Source: Antedon mediterranea
Taxonomy: Eukaryota; Echinodermata; Crinoidea; Comatulida; Antedonidae
Direction: 5' to 3'
DNA: 64,000 nt
NCBI RefSeq assembly: GCF_964355755.1
Contig: NC_092674.1
Span: forward strand, 11,291,001-11,355,000
Shown here: positions 1-12,384 of the stretch, piece after piece
Layout: each line of letters begins with the position of its first letter
Numbering within the stretch: the stretch's first letter is position 1
The notes under the pieces: generated by a model
What the model saw: the letters and a program-made list of their open reading frames with translations, nothing else
Databases searched by the model: none
What the model was told of the DNA's origin: nothing
Made by a program: the position numbers and the translations under genes

Positions 1-537
1 TCATATGATCTTAATGCCAATATTTATTAGTCGTGGAAGATGGCCACATTAAATCCAGTTAAATCAATATTTTTATGTCATCGTTCGATCATTAAAATAA
101 TATTTATTACAACTTTCAACTGTTGATTAACAAGAGAATGGCTATCATTTATTTATCTAACACTATTTATTTTCATAGATTTAAAAAATATTATTTTAGT
201 CAACTAATCTTTCATTATATTCATTTAGATTTGATTTTTTTCTGACACTTATGAAAAATGATGTTATTTGTAAAATGATAATAAATCAATTTTTAAGTTT
301 CTTAACAGTAACACGCACCCAAAAAGAATGAACTGTAAAGTTTTTAGTTTAACTATTTCATGTATTAATCAATAAATTAACTTTACTAAATATAAGGATT
401 TTATGGACAGTTTAAATTTGATATTTACTATTTTAATTTAATATTTTCCTCAACCATCAAACAAATTGTTTGATACTCTGAATGAGTGGAGAAAAATTAA
501 CACAAAGTTTTAATTTACTACTGTGTGTCTCTATAGT
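1..537. other. AT-rich DNA, nothing recognised
   Basis: No exon-like segment, repeat or RNA gene could be supported here. The end of the stretch (about 483-500) holds a diverged partial copy of the unit that is tandemly repeated just downstream. Confidence 0.6.
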
Positions 538-625
538 AATAAATACAATATAACCCTCTTTCTGAGTGAGAGGAGAAAAACAATAAATACAATATAACCC
601 TCTTTCTGAGTGAGAGGAGAAAAAC
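538..625. repeat. 44-bp direct tandem duplication, two identical copies
   Basis: Positions 538-581 and 582-625 are identical, each reading AATAAATACAATATAACCCT at its start and ending GAGAGGAGAAAAAC. Identity of both copies implies a recent duplication or active length polymorphism. Confidence 0.95.
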
Positions 626-1140
626 AATTTTACCTTATTCCGTCAACCTGAAAATGGGACAAGTTTAGAACGGTACAGTAAAAAAGATGAAATCATATGT
701 TTATGAACAATTATTGACTTGATTTGGCAGGGAAAGTGTTAAATCCATATTTGCAATCCTACATAATTTTTCTGATGATAATACATATCCCAAAAATATA
801 CAAACATGGGACATATCACAAAAAAGAAAAAAAAAACAACATGGGACATCATAAAACAAGTCATATACAAGATGAAAATGTACTACGTAAGTGGCACCAA
901 GCAGCCATGTGGTTCCATCAATATAAATTGTAATCCTCCATACTAAAAGTTTTTTGGCTTTTTCCTTTTTAATATTGTTTTTATTCATTCATAGTTAACT
1001 TAATTTTTTTTTTTACAGAAAAGAAACGTTTAATTATAACCCAAAAACCATTGCCTGACAGACAATTTAAGTATTTTTTGCTTTAAATTACAATTTTTCA
1101 GGTAAATAATTGTTTGGTTTAGCATGAATAACTATTATTT
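626..1140. other. AT-rich DNA, nothing recognised
   Basis: Overlapping short ORFs on both strands around 700-990 have homopolymer-driven composition and no recognisable motif, so I treat them as chance. No gene is supported. Confidence 0.55.
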
Positions 1141-1212
1141 GACAATAAAATGACACATTCAAAAACAAATTTGAAATAAAAAATATTTTTCAGGGGGACA
1201 ATATATCTTTAA
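1141..1212 (+). mobile_element. TTAA MITE family 1, right-end fragment
   Basis: The segment carries the family's subterminal AATGACACATTCAAA and terminal GGGGGACAATATATCTTTAA. It ends in the TTAA tetranucleotide at 1209-1212. The same right end occurs at 11,005-11,083, 46,745-46,810 and 57,620-57,710. No matching left end was identified here, so the copy is probably truncated. Confidence 0.7.
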
Positions 1213-1436
1213 AATTGTTACGTCAACAAGCGAGCGACGTTTTTTTGAAGAAATATTACTTGTTACATTTGAAATACTGTAATACTAATAGGTGTTTATT
1301 TGAATGGAATTGAACAAACACATGCACATAAAGGAATAAAGTTTCTATTACATGCATATTTAACTGTATAGTATAACAAGAAATTCTGTGTAATGAGATT
1401 GTAATTGTGAAAAAGGCTACTTGTTAATATGGCAAG

Positions 1437-1475
1437 GTTCCACTGTCTTAACCGCTTGGCCGCTCGAGGTTGACC
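1437..1475 (-). repeat. Possible tRNA-like (SINE) remnant
   Basis: On the minus strand the segment reads GCGGCCAAGCGGTTAAGAC, which resembles the A-box/D-arm of a type II tRNA. No B-box, acceptor stem or anticodon arm can be paired around it, so it is not a functional tRNA gene. It may be a decayed tRNA-derived SINE head. Confidence 0.25.
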
Positions 1476-1490
1476 TCGGCCCCTACAGCC

Positions 1491-1632
1491 AGGGAAAAAT
1501 TTCATTTAAAAATTTTGTTTAGCAAAATTGCTAATTAAACTGATTGTTGAGTCGAGAAACATAGTTTTGTATTACATTTTTTGCTACACAATTTGGGAAA
1601 TGTGTAGCAATAAGGTTGTTTTGTATAGCTTT
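1491..1632 (+). repeat. Dispersed 142-bp repeat, copy 1 of 2, with hairpin
   Basis: It is about 90% identical by eye to 50,962-51,103 in the same orientation. It contains a perfect 10-bp inverted repeat, TTGCTACACA (1581-1590) and TGTGTAGCAA (1601-1610), separated by a 10-nt loop, and the near-palindrome TTAGCAAAATTGCTAA. The hairpin stem is kept in both copies. Family identity is unknown. Confidence 0.85.
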
Positions 1633-1639
1633 AAGACGT

Positions 1640-3000
1640 GTTCAAATTTAAGGTGTTGTATAGAGGCATAGCACAAGACTTCAAACAAAAAATGCCTACG
1701 ACAGTTGGTCACAAAAGTTAAAGCTGCAATAAGACTACTATATTTAAGTAAACAAGTAAAATGGATTATAATGAGCCTGGAGGAATCCAGAAGAAATACT
1801 GATGTCAATTTTTCTCAACAAGAACGGATGAAATGTCCAAATGCTTTTGTGTAGTACACCTGCTTATAGAGCCCCTAAGAATAATGTGAAATCAGATAAT
1901 GATTAATCCACTGTAAAATCATATCCTTCTTCGAGTGACCTTTCTAAACTGTACAAAATAATTTATGCACACTACATTATTCTAAAAAATAATTAAGTAC
2001 GGTATTATAGCAGGTTTTACTTATTTAACAATAGAGCTGCATTCATACAGAAGTGTAGGCCTAGTACAGATCAACAACATTAATTTCAAGCTAGAAAGCG
2101 GGGGGAGGGGGGGGGGGATTCATAAGTTCCCCTCCCTTTTACCTGAAGAGTGTCCTTTTCAAACTTGCAGCAGATGTGATGATAAATAGGCCTACTGTAA
2201 CTAGCCTTGCTCATGACGATTTTTCACCATTTTGTAGAAAAAAGAATGTTAATTCTTTGTAAACTTCCTGGCTATGATCTTGATTTTTCATTTCATATTC
2301 ATAAAAATAATATGCCACTTATTATATGCTTGGAAAACTATTGCTCCAAGTGGGGTACTTTGATGACTATTTCACCTACTAGATTCACACCACGTGCCCC
2401 TAATAGTAATAAGTGGCTCATCTAGGATTTTGAAATAGGGAGGGAGATGATGGATATTCCTTGGATCCGCCTATGCTCAAACTGAAATTAATTTCTTAAA
2501 ACTATGGAAAAATGTGATAAAGAAATAAATTTTTCAATTTCAATCTGGGCTGGTTGAATTGGTTGGCACTCATGGATGTTTTATTGCCACATTATCTTTA
2601 CAGACTATTGGTATTATTTTCTATAGGGAAAAATTTAAAAAAAGTTACATTTTGTAAATTTCTATAAACAGTGAAAAGTGAAAGTTTACAGAGCAACAAG
2701 GTAGGATCTTTGAATTGTGTATGACACTCATAACAATAACATACCTATATTTAGAAAGTGGTGTACATATTATTGTTCAAGCTGCTCACTGTGGCATCTG
2801 TTGAATGCTTGTGAATGTGACAATTGAAAGACGCATTATTTTTATCATGCCAAAACACAAATGACATCATTAGATTTCACTAGCCTTACATGGACTGAAA
2901 AAAAGATTCACCTACTGTACCTTTTAATCCAAATCTCACATAACTTTTCTTTACGAAAAATGTATTTAAAATAGACCGTACACAGTAGAAACCGCTGCTT
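1640..3000. other. No gene recognised; includes a poly-G tract
   Basis: A G-rich run (about 2099-2118, interrupted once by A) is the only compositional landmark. Around 2380-2470 a segment ending GGATCCGCCTATGC looks like the border of an old dispersed repeat, but no second copy was found in the window. Confidence 0.5.
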
Positions 3001-4650
3001 GGGGACATCTCAATTCAGGGTGACACCTTTATTAAGATGATATTTTATGGGGTTCTTAGGGATTCTACTGTATTAATGTGAGTAAAGGGATTTTAAAGGA
3101 TTCACATTAGCCGGAGCTTTTCAGGGAGACCCTAATAGAATAATTATTATATAATATATATCCTAATTATTTCTAGTTGACCTAAAAATTAACTTTATTT
3201 CTGTAGGCCGGACAAAATAAATGTCTATTTGATATTCTCTAGCGCATCAGAAAGCTGTGTAAGCTAAACTATTTCAAGTTGTTAGTATAATCACTGTCCA
3301 GAGGGAATGCTAAATCTAAATACATCAACAGATATTAACTCTTTATTTAAATACATAAAACTAAAAGTAGAGATGAACCAGGTGTCTCTAATCGAAAGCT
3401 AATTCTTTAATGAGATATTTACAGTGCAAGCTATGCGTTGCTATGGAGTCGTTTGTTTGAACATTTTGCAACTACATAAAAGATGCGACTATCAATACAC
3501 ATTATTTAATTAAATAAATTTACACAAATTCCAACCGGAATCTGGAAGTATTCTGGGAGGTTATGAAATCCTTTAAAAAATCTTTTATGACTGTCAATTA
3601 TTTTTAGACCTGTTTCTATTAAGCAAGAGAATACAACTTTAAACCATATTTTCAAATAATGGTATTTCTTGCCGAAAGAAATGGGTTCTTTAAAAAAAAA
3701 CATCAAAGTAACCAATCTTAAATACAATTTTAAAAACTCCAATTGATGAAACAAACTACCAAAACTCTTATGAAGAACACTTCTTTTGATTTTTCAATAG
3801 AAACTGCTTGATATGCAGACATCTAATGATTAGACAGTTTTCATGGTATGGTTAAAATGATTAGATAGCGATTCTTTAACATCCTCAGTATATATACCAT
3901 GGAACAGCACTAGTTCTTGAGTGTACATACATGCAATATTTGAATACTGTAGATACATAGTGGATCAACAACATTGTAATGTTTTATAATTGATGTTTCT
4001 AACCCATTGCAGCCTTCACAACAATTCACATTATTTTAGTATAGTGAACATACCTGTAGTGACATGATGAATGTATGCTTCTGGGTTTAATCTGTGTCAA
4101 AGGATTTGAGCTATGGCTCAGAGCAACGTCAGAAAGTGATAGATATCACAAAGCTAATGTACTTGAGACAGTGTGATGAATAAAGCAAGGCTGTAATATA
4201 CCTTAGTATCAAAAGTACGAGATATGTTACAAAGACTGAGAAGTGACAATAATAAAGACGGTATAGATCAAATAGCTTACATAAAATCAAATCGAATTAC
4301 CAACAAATAAATTAAACTAAATTTAATATGCATTCACAGTGTTGTTAACCTGTTTTCTTACTTGAACAATTTTAGCCTAAATATCATAACTTGAAAGTGT
4401 ATCAGTATCAGTTTTGGAAACAAGGAAATGTGTAAAGGATACAGAAATACTATATAAAAATAATAATAATAATAAAATAGATAATAATGAATGCAGGTAC
4501 TCTTATTTACATTGTCTAGTTATTGCTTCAACCAAAAATATTATTTCATAGGCAGCACAATTATATTTATGATTTCAAAATACAATTATTGTTTAAAATA
4601 AATGTTTGCATGGTGAATAAAGTATAGAAAGTCTATTGAATCTCAGTTAA
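3001..4650. other. No gene recognised; short strip-repeat remnant at its start
   Basis: Positions 3001-3130 (GGGGACATCTCAATTCAGGG, GGTGACACCTTTATTAAG, GGGGTTCTTAGGGATTC) resemble the degenerate GGTGGTCGCTTACGAGAG-type strips found at 27.1 and 35.9 kb. The rest is AT-rich DNA with no supportable feature. Confidence 0.45.
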
Positions 4651-4654
4651 ACAA

Positions 4655-5035
4655 CATTACTTTCCAACTGGTTTATCTGATTCCTAACTGATTTACAGGA
4701 TCTGAATCTCAGTTGGAAACTTTACCAGTTGAAAACTTTAACAGTTGAGAATTGTACCACTTGAAAATGTAATTATCAATTTGAAGTTTTTACCAATTGA
4801 ACATTTTCCAACTGGTCTATCTGAATCCCAGTGAGAAATGATACCAGTACAGCTTTTTACCTTTTTCCAACTTGTCTATCTGAATTCCAGTTAGAAATTG
4901 TACAGTTGGAAACTATACCAGTGAGTTGGAAATGTACCAGTTGGAAACTTTACTAGTAAATTGGAAATGTACCAGTTGGAAACTTTACCAGTTGGAAATG
5001 TTACCAGTTGAACATTTTCCAACTTTAGTAAAAAG
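4655..5035. repeat. CAGTTGGAAA minisatellite, block 1
   Basis: Degenerate tandem units of about 18-24 bp are built on ACCAGTTGGAAACTTT and its partial inverse TTTTCCAACTGGTCTATCTG. Both orientations of CCAACTGG/CCAGTTGG are interspersed, so the DNA can form many short hairpins. Each unit holds CAACTG or CAGTTG. A 74-codon ORF at 4926-5150 is a by-product of the repeats (Tyr-Gln-Leu-Glu and Trp-Lys patterns) and is not called as a gene. Confidence 0.9.
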
Positions 5036-5494
5036 GTTTATCTGGATCTCTGTATATAGTATTCAAATAATGTTTTCTTTTTATCAAGTTACAATGTCAA
5101 CTCTTTTTTACACCACAAAACAAATTAAGAAATCGTTTAGTTCACCCTAAAGACAACTAAAAAATGATGACAAATCTGGTGTAATAATATACCAAGTAAA
5201 TTGCAACAACTGTGAAAAAGTTAATACAGGAGAATCAGCAAGAACCTTATTTACAAAGAATAAAAGAACACAAAGCAGGTGTCACTTCACATTGAAAAAG
5301 GTATTCAACACGTTCAGCTAGAAATTTCAGCCTCAGAAATTACTAAAGAGGAGGGCCTGACAATCCCGTTTGGGTAAATATCAAATACGAGATCTCATGG
5401 AACAATTCCAAGTCACATAGACTCACTCATGATAAATGTAAGTTTTATGGTTTTATTCCCTTTGGAGCATCCAAAATAAAAATAAAATATTTGA

Positions 5495-5710
5495 ATTTTC
5501 TAACTTCTCTATCTGAATTTCAGTTGGAAGTGTAGGCCTAGAAAAAGTTAGACATTTGACCCATTAGAACTTTTTTAATGGTTGAACATTTTCCAACTGG
5601 TCTATCAGAACCACTGCGAAAATTGAATCCCATAAAGATATGTTACCAGTTCAAACTTTTTACCAGTGAGAAATTTTGCTAGTTGAACATTTTCCAACTG
5701 GTCTATCTGT
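5495..5710. repeat. CAGTTGGAAA minisatellite, block 2
   Basis: The same motif family as at 4655-5035 recurs here. Both blocks are followed by a similar unique-looking segment ending TTTTATCAAGTTA (about 5075-5090 and 5820-5835). This suggests that an array plus its flank was duplicated as one piece with a period near 750 bp. Confidence 0.8.
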
Positions 5711-8425
5711 AGATCTAAAACGACTTGATACGACTATAACAGTCAACATTCTCCTATGGACAGCCAATCAAGACGATACTATATATTCTGTGTTTTTATT
5801 TGAAGTGCAAATCTTTTTCCGATTTTATCAAGTTATTTACTTGGATCATCTTTTATTCATCATTTGATATCAATTTGTATTAATGAAACAGTCAAAGTAT
5901 CCTACAATGTCAACGAAAAGATAAGAACAAAGATAAATTACTTTCGGATATTGCCAAAATCGCATCCGGATGAAAGTACCTTGCCATAAAGAAGCTGACC
6001 TTGGTTAAAAAACCTTTTAATAAGAAAATACACTTTTAAAAGAAGCAATGGTTTAATTTCTTATTTTTAGTGCAAGATTATTTTTTATCTATAATCACAA
6101 TATTATAATTATTTATTTAGGAGATGCAGTATTTTTAAGGATTGACACTTCTTTTTAACTTCTTTTTTTCTCTTTTAACAAACAATAAAATAAAGCCACC
6201 CAGCTCTAGTGATATGGCTATAATATGCAGATACACAGACTCTTTCAGGGAATGATTCTTTTCATAATGCAAATACTGGATACATTTTTTTTTTTACCAT
6301 CAACATCTGGCAATCTAAGATTGTAGCCACTAGTCTCTTCAATAAATAAAGCCAGGGGTAGATTCAGCGGTAGCAATGGGCACTCACTCCACCCTTTGAC
6401 AGCTAAAAAAAAAAGTTTTTACAACCATTTTTGATATGTTAACGGTCTCCCGTCTAAAAAAATCATGGATTTGGCCATGAAAACATAAATGTTACTCCCA
6501 GCATAAACTAAAGGTAATTGAAATTTGAGCAGATAGCTATTTGAAAACTACTACTATGTTTCATTCATTAGTTGTATGAACATTCGGTAAAACATAAATT
6601 CCCCCCTTAAAAAAATACAGTAAATTGAGGTTGAAAAAAATAAATCTCTAGGCTCTAAAAACATACTGGACTTGGATTCTTATAATACGTCTTTATACTC
6701 TATTCCAGAATGTATTCTGCATGTTTTAAGATAGATGGGATTGAAAACTTGCACACAGCTGGGATCAAATGAAGAAATTTGAGGTTAGCTTGAAATTGCT
6801 TGAAATAAGATAATAGAATACGCAAGATGGCACATAGAGTTGTTTTGGAAATTGATTTTGACATGTAAAATATCTGAGTTCAAAATAGGAAGGTTGAAAA
6901 CAACAATATTAACTTTTGTGAGTATAGTATCGGTGATTACACAGGTATAGATTGTCTACCAATTAATTAACATTTTAAAATATTTATTAAATTTAGAAAA
7001 TTACAGTCATAACAAATAATCAAAATCTTTAAAATAATCGAAATTTATTTATTATTTTTATACAAATTGGTATTGTCATGGTACATCCAGGATTTTGAAA
7101 CAGTAAAAATGATAAAATGCTGTGCTGAACTTAAATAAAAAAATAAAAAAATAATTAACTATCTTTTTCATTGTAATTTACATAATCTAAAAGGATTTGT
7201 CTATAAGTATGAGGTTACCATGGCTCTTTAAATTCTAACAGATTTTACAGGCAAAGCAAAGTGATGATCTTTAACCACAAATTTGCATTGTTATAAGACC
7301 TCTTTTTTCAAATAATTTAATTATTAAGGATTGTTTTTTACAGTAGAAACAGACTCTATAATACAAAATACATGATTTGAAGAAATAGATACAAATTGGT
7401 AGCTGTCAGTTAAATGTAGAGCAGGCCCGGTTGTGGATAACTTTAAGAAACCCCCCTGTTATTGGCAAATCCTTTTTGGTGTTTGTTTGAGTTTTGAAAT
7501 AACATAAAAAAAAAAATGAAATAACAGAGTGTAATTCCATTGTAAGACCCAACCCATCATCCAAACTATGTTTTTAAGATTTTATATAGTGGTAGAGTTT
7601 ATCCATCATCTCTTGTACAAATAAGGTCCACAACAGCTTCTATCCAGCTGCTATATTACTGAATTTGTTGGATAACTATATGACTTTGTTGATAGAATTG
7701 TATTGTGTTTTTTATTATTATATTTTGTCTTAAAACACCACCATTTTCTGTGTATATTTATGCAAATGATGTTTCCACTAATGAATAAAAGTAAAATACT
7801 ATTATTGATAGGATGATCAGGTTTACAACAGCCGTCACAAACAAATAAAACATTTTGTTTGAACAGCTTAGAGCAATATGACATCACATTAAAGAAGACA
7901 GCATTTTCATCATTCTAGTTGTATCACGTTTAAAGCTGGGAACTTATATATCATTTTGATTAAATGAAGAACAATGGAACTTCAATGACTATACTTGGGC
8001 AGCAACATTGCTGAAATTTTACAACAAAAAAAATGTTAAAAAAATAAAGTATTATATAATAATATCCAATTGTATGAATAAAATAAGAGAGAGTAGTATG
8101 GCATATGAAAAGGATACTGGACTAGATTGAGGCAAAGGGTTGTCTTGATATTTTACCCTCATTGCCTCATCCTTTGCAAAGGACATAAAGCTATTGATCC
8201 CCTCTACATTGCCTCTAGATCCCCTCTAAATTGCTTATGTGTACACATATTGAAGGAACAGAAACGAAAAAACATAGGTCGATATTTTAATGATTTTTAA
8301 CTTTTTACTCATACTGCATAACTACCATTAACTGAAAGAGCAACCACAGTTGCTCGCAAGTGATTTTTTAACTAGTCGTGTCTGCGCGTAACACCATTAA
8401 CTGAAAAAGCAACCAGTGCTCGGTG
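5711..8425. other. AT-rich DNA, no gene recognised
   Basis: Apart from the duplicated flank noted at about 5745-5870, I see homopolymer runs and short chance ORFs only. Nothing exon-like with paired splice sites was found. Confidence 0.5.
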
Positions 8426-8429
8426 TAAC

Positions 8430-9014
8430 GCGAAATTTGGTCCGGGGCCAAAACTGGTCCGGTCGGATCGATTTTGGCGTTGAAACAGCCGCTAAAACAG
8501 GCCCGGCTAGGCTAAAACTTGTCCGGCCTTCAAAATCGCTTATTTATCCTTAAAAGAGTCCAAATGGTTGAAGTAAACTATGCTTAGAGTAAATCGAAAA
8601 GGAATTATCGAAACGGAGAGATTAAAAAGGTAAAAATAAATCGGCGTTCGGTTCTTAGCTTAGACATAATATAAAATTACTAGGGGGCGCTATTACTAAT
8701 TAGTTTTAAACGAACTGAACAATAGAATATCCCAAAAGCCGATTAAAGTTTCTTTAATTAGTGTTTCGATAATTTATTTTCGTTTGTACGGTAATTTAGT
8801 ATATTTACTTTAAGCATAGTTTACTTTAACCATTTGAACTGATTGCAGGCTTCTTAACACATCTTAAAGAATAAATAAGCGATTTTAAAGGCCGGACCAG
8901 TTTTGGCCTAGTCGGACCTGTTTTAGCGACTGTTTCAACGTCAAAATCAATCTGATCGGACCAGTTTTGGCGCTTGATTACGACCAAAATCGATCCGGCC
9001 GGACCAATTTTGCC
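8430..9014. mobile_element. Foldback element with long imperfect inverted arms
   Basis: The left arm (about 8430-8612) and right arm (about 8770-9014) are reverse complements at roughly 80% by eye. Shared blocks include AAATCGCTTATTTAT, AAACTATGCTTA and ACTGGTCCGGYCGGAT, and inversion continues toward the centre around TTACTAGGGGGCGC at about 8680. GGTCCGG words recur every 30-40 bp within each arm. The GC-rich arms contrast with the AT-rich flanks. No transposase ORF is present, so this would be a non-autonomous foldback or MITE. The ORFs that cross it have no domain match. Confidence 0.8.
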
Positions 9015-10380
9015 GTGACACTCACTACTCATGATTGTGGTTATCCATATAGCACACGAGACACGATAAATGGTTTTCAGGTGCTCGGAGCACTCGGTCA
9101 ACAACAATATGACTTGGTTTTTGTTAAGACTGTAGGCCTATACTGCATTATTGTTTTATGTGTTCTAAAGTGGTGTTTAGTTGATCCTTATAATTCTGTG
9201 TTGACATAAGCTTAGCCCACCTTTACAGTATTGCTTCTGCTAAAACCCTAAATAATTAAAACTATTTTTATTTTAATTGAATTTTATATTATAAACAACT
9301 GAATTTATTTTTTTGCTCGTTTTTCTCCTCAAATAACCATTCAATCAGTGTCTGAGTATGGTTAAAAAAAGTTATTAACAAGCAAAAATCTGTGACTTTA
9401 ATGACCTCCAAGGTCATAATGATAATCATTATTAGTATTACAGGTAAAAAAAAATAATCAGAAAACCAGTTAAATAAGGTTCCAACATGAAAGTAATTGT
9501 GTGTTTATAATCATTTTAAAATAGATTAGAAAATAGAATATTATGCTTGAACTATAAATTATTTTTTCACAGCAGATACAGACCAATAGACCATGGAGTA
9601 AAGAATAGACCAACAAGACAGTCAAAATCTAACACCTAACCTAATTACTAAAAATGCTATATAAACTGTATTCTTGCACCTAATTTGAAAAACTGTATTA
9701 AAAAAAATAATATAGTAGTTCACCTTACCTATTATCTGGCCATTATCCTAAAAAAAATAACATAATCAGCTAAATTAATATGGAGTATACTGTTAAAAAT
9801 AATCAGTCTGGTCTCCAAGAGGTTAGGTGATGTAAACCGATATCAATGATCTTGTACAAAGGTCTCAAGGTCAGACAAATGGTCAGTTGAAATGCTAAGA
9901 GGGGCGGTCTGACTTTGAGTTGGTCAATTATCAGCTCTGCAGGTTGTCTACTAACATAATATCAGAAACGAGATTGCTGAACTCACCTACTTTTTTTTCA
10001 CATTTTCCCATCAACCATAGTTCTTTGATATTGGGTATTTATAGTATTAAAACAAATAATACGTCAATAAACGTTTTCCCCAAGGTTTAATTTTCTTTTG
10101 TCGGTTTTAGCCTCAAAATGTTCTCATTTTGTTTATATAATTGTAACTTGAAATGGAAATACGTTTCTATAGATAGTATAGTAATGTGGCTATGGTTTTT
10201 TTCTTTTAGTTATATACAATTTTGTTGTTGTAAAGATAGCCTCTAATTTCTTTTTTAAAGTGTGATCTAAACAATAATATTCAAAATAATTATTCATTTA
10301 TTTTAAAGGTAAACCAAATTGCCATTTTGAAATTAGAAATACAAGAGATTCTTTTGTAATCTAGGCCTATATTATTTGTG
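9015..10380. other. AT-rich DNA, no gene recognised
   Basis: No repeat with a second copy, exon-like block or RNA gene could be supported. TAGGCCTA words occur, as elsewhere in the window. Confidence 0.5.
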
Positions 10381-10382
10381 TA

Positions 10383-10495
10383 TTTTTGTCTTGGCATGAG
10401 ACAAGCCTTTCGGCGATAGTTGTCAAGACATGAGAGGAGCTCTCTCCTCAGTGTTCCTTTATGTTTCACTGAAAGAAATAAATAAATATTGTATA
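10383..10495 (+). mobile_element. LINE 3' end with AAATAAATA tail
   Basis: The GC-richer segment GGCATGAGACAAGCC followed by CTCTCTCCTCAGTG and a simple AAATAAATAAATATTG tail has the form of a plus-strand non-LTR retrotransposon 3' UTR. No coding sequence remains upstream, so the copy is heavily 5'-truncated. Confidence 0.5.
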
Positions 10496-10749
10496 CATGT
10501 TACCTTACTTTTTGCTAGTAAGCTGCTTGGTTAGTTTAAAATTCACCCAGAAAATATTGAAATATTAAATGTTTATGCACTATCAAAGTAACACATTTTC
10601 ATCTTAGTAAATGCCCTCTAGTGTCCAATTTTGTGCATGCACAAAGTAATTTTTGTCTAAGACAATTTGTTAAAACATGCTCAGATGGTTTGATCATGGA
10701 GCAACAATGGTTTGATAAATAAGCTTACATTAAACTAAACTAAATTAGC

Positions 10750-11083
10750 TTAACTATGTCTCCCTGAAAGGTTTTTTTTTTACATTTTTTTGTTGAATAT
10801 GCCATTTTAATGTCACATAGTAGTTATTCACTTTGACCTAAAATACAACAATAACAATTATTTACCTGAAAAAACTATAATTTAAGGCAAAAAATAGTCA
10901 AATTGGCTGCCAGCTAATGGGTTTTTGGGTGAATTTAACTGTTTATTTTGTCTTGTTATAAGTGATAACTTTTTTTTTTAGAGAAGTGATTAACTTTCAT
11001 AAAACTACAAAATGACACATTCAAAGTCTGATTTTATTCATTTTCATTTTTTCATGTTCTTTTGGGAGACAATACATCTTTAA
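10750..11083 (+). mobile_element. TTAA MITE family 1, probable full copy (334 bp)
   Basis: TTAA lies at both ends (10,750-10,753 and 11,080-11,083). The left end reads TATGTCTCCCTGAAAGG. The right end, on the minus strand, reads AGATGTATTGTCTCCCAAAA. The terminal repeats are therefore imperfect, with a small deletion on the left. The right arm carries ACATTCAAAGTCTGATTTTA as in other copies. There is no ORF. TTAA targeting is typical of piggyBac and Kolobok transposases, and I cannot tell which applies. Confidence 0.75.
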
Positions 11084-11502
11084 GTAAAAATATTACAAAG
11101 ATTGAAATGCCAACAGATGCTACTGAAAGGTGGATCCAGACAGACTAAACTCCATTGAAATGTAGAAACAAAACACATGCTGCGGTGTATTCAACCTCTA
11201 GAAACTTCAACTACATTTTTGCTGGGGTTCTTTACAACTTTGTCGTAATAAAAAACAGAACCTATGATGCTCTATAAGCATTTTAGAAAAAAAAAATCTT
11301 TATTTTTTAAAACAATTTTCAAAATAACAATAAGAAAATGCTTTTATATAATATATTGTTTTCTTAAATATTAGATTTAAAGTCCATTAAAAGAACAAGT
11401 TATATAATGCTCCTTTTCATTAAGGAAAAACTTGCTTGACTCAAGCAAAAAGATTTACCTGATTCCAGTGCTGTATCTCCACAGCTACATTATTTGCCCA
11501 GT

Positions 11503-11585
11503 ATCATTTCATTTCATTCATTTGTTCGATAAAAACTTCTGGGACTTCTTGCAAGTCCCAGCTTAAAATTGACGACATTATATAC
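11503..11585 (-). mobile_element. LINE 3' end, minus strand, with ATGAA tail
   Basis: Read on the minus strand, GCTGGGACTTGCAAGAAGTC is followed by AAAAACTTCTGGG-type hairpin complement, then AATGAATGAAATGAAATGA. A short 3' hairpin plus a pentanucleotide tail is characteristic of L2/CR1-type LINE termini. No ORF is attached. Confidence 0.6.
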
Positions 11586-11589
11586 AGGA

Positions 11590-12380
11590 TAATTAGTTAT
11601 ATTGGTAATGTACAGTTTCTCAGTTGTACTGTATCACATGTGCCCGTAAATGGTATAATCATACTAGATACATGAAACACATGTGATGTAATACCAAATA
11701 TTCCTATGATACTGGAGAAATCTATATACATTATCGAGAATCAGGTGAAAGATTGATAAATACTATTGGCCTGCACAACTCTACACATAAAGATGAAATA
11801 TACCCACTGATCTTGCTGTCATTTTTAATGATGTTGCTAAAAAAATATTCTGCTTCGAAAAACAGCAAAAGTAAACAACCTACTATAGTAGAAAAACTGA
11901 TGAACATGAATTGACATCAAGAAGAAAAAATAATATATTATCATGAATACATTTTTTTCTTACCTCACTACGAAAATAAAAAGCATAGCTAGCAGAAGCG
12001 TTACCTCACAAGATCTGAAAGATAAAATTGTCAAAATATTTTCATTGCCTTGCATAAATCACCTTCCAATATTAGAGAGTAAAAATAACAAAGTCATAAA
12101 GTAGAATAAATTCGTGAGAAAATAGAATTGTTTTTTTTTTCCAAGTGAATTCTAATTTTGTTGAAAGGCCTCTAAATATTTCAAGTTGATTGAATGCTGT
12201 TTCCTAAAAAATCCTAATTGTGACCATAACATCAAGCAAACATTAAATACTCCTTAACCATTAAAAATATATCTTTACAAAAAATATATTACACAAATAA
12301 TCTTAAGTTTCTGCTGTTTCTGCTGCAAAAAAAATATCCCCTTATTTATTATATTTTTCTTTTAACTGGATCGCATGTAA
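11590..12380. other. AT-rich DNA, no gene recognised
   Basis: Nothing supportable was found. A minus-strand donor-like CAG|GTAAAT near 11,457 is adjacent to the LINE tail and has no upstream coding segment. Confidence 0.5.
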
Positions 12381-12384
12381 TGTA

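Noticed and set aside
1437-1475. tRNA gene on the minus strand
   Set aside because: Only an A-box-like word is present; no B-box, anticodon arm or acceptor stem.
8826-9107. 93-codon minus ORF
   Set aside because: It lies across the right arm of the foldback and reflects its GC-rich composition; no homologous domain was seen.
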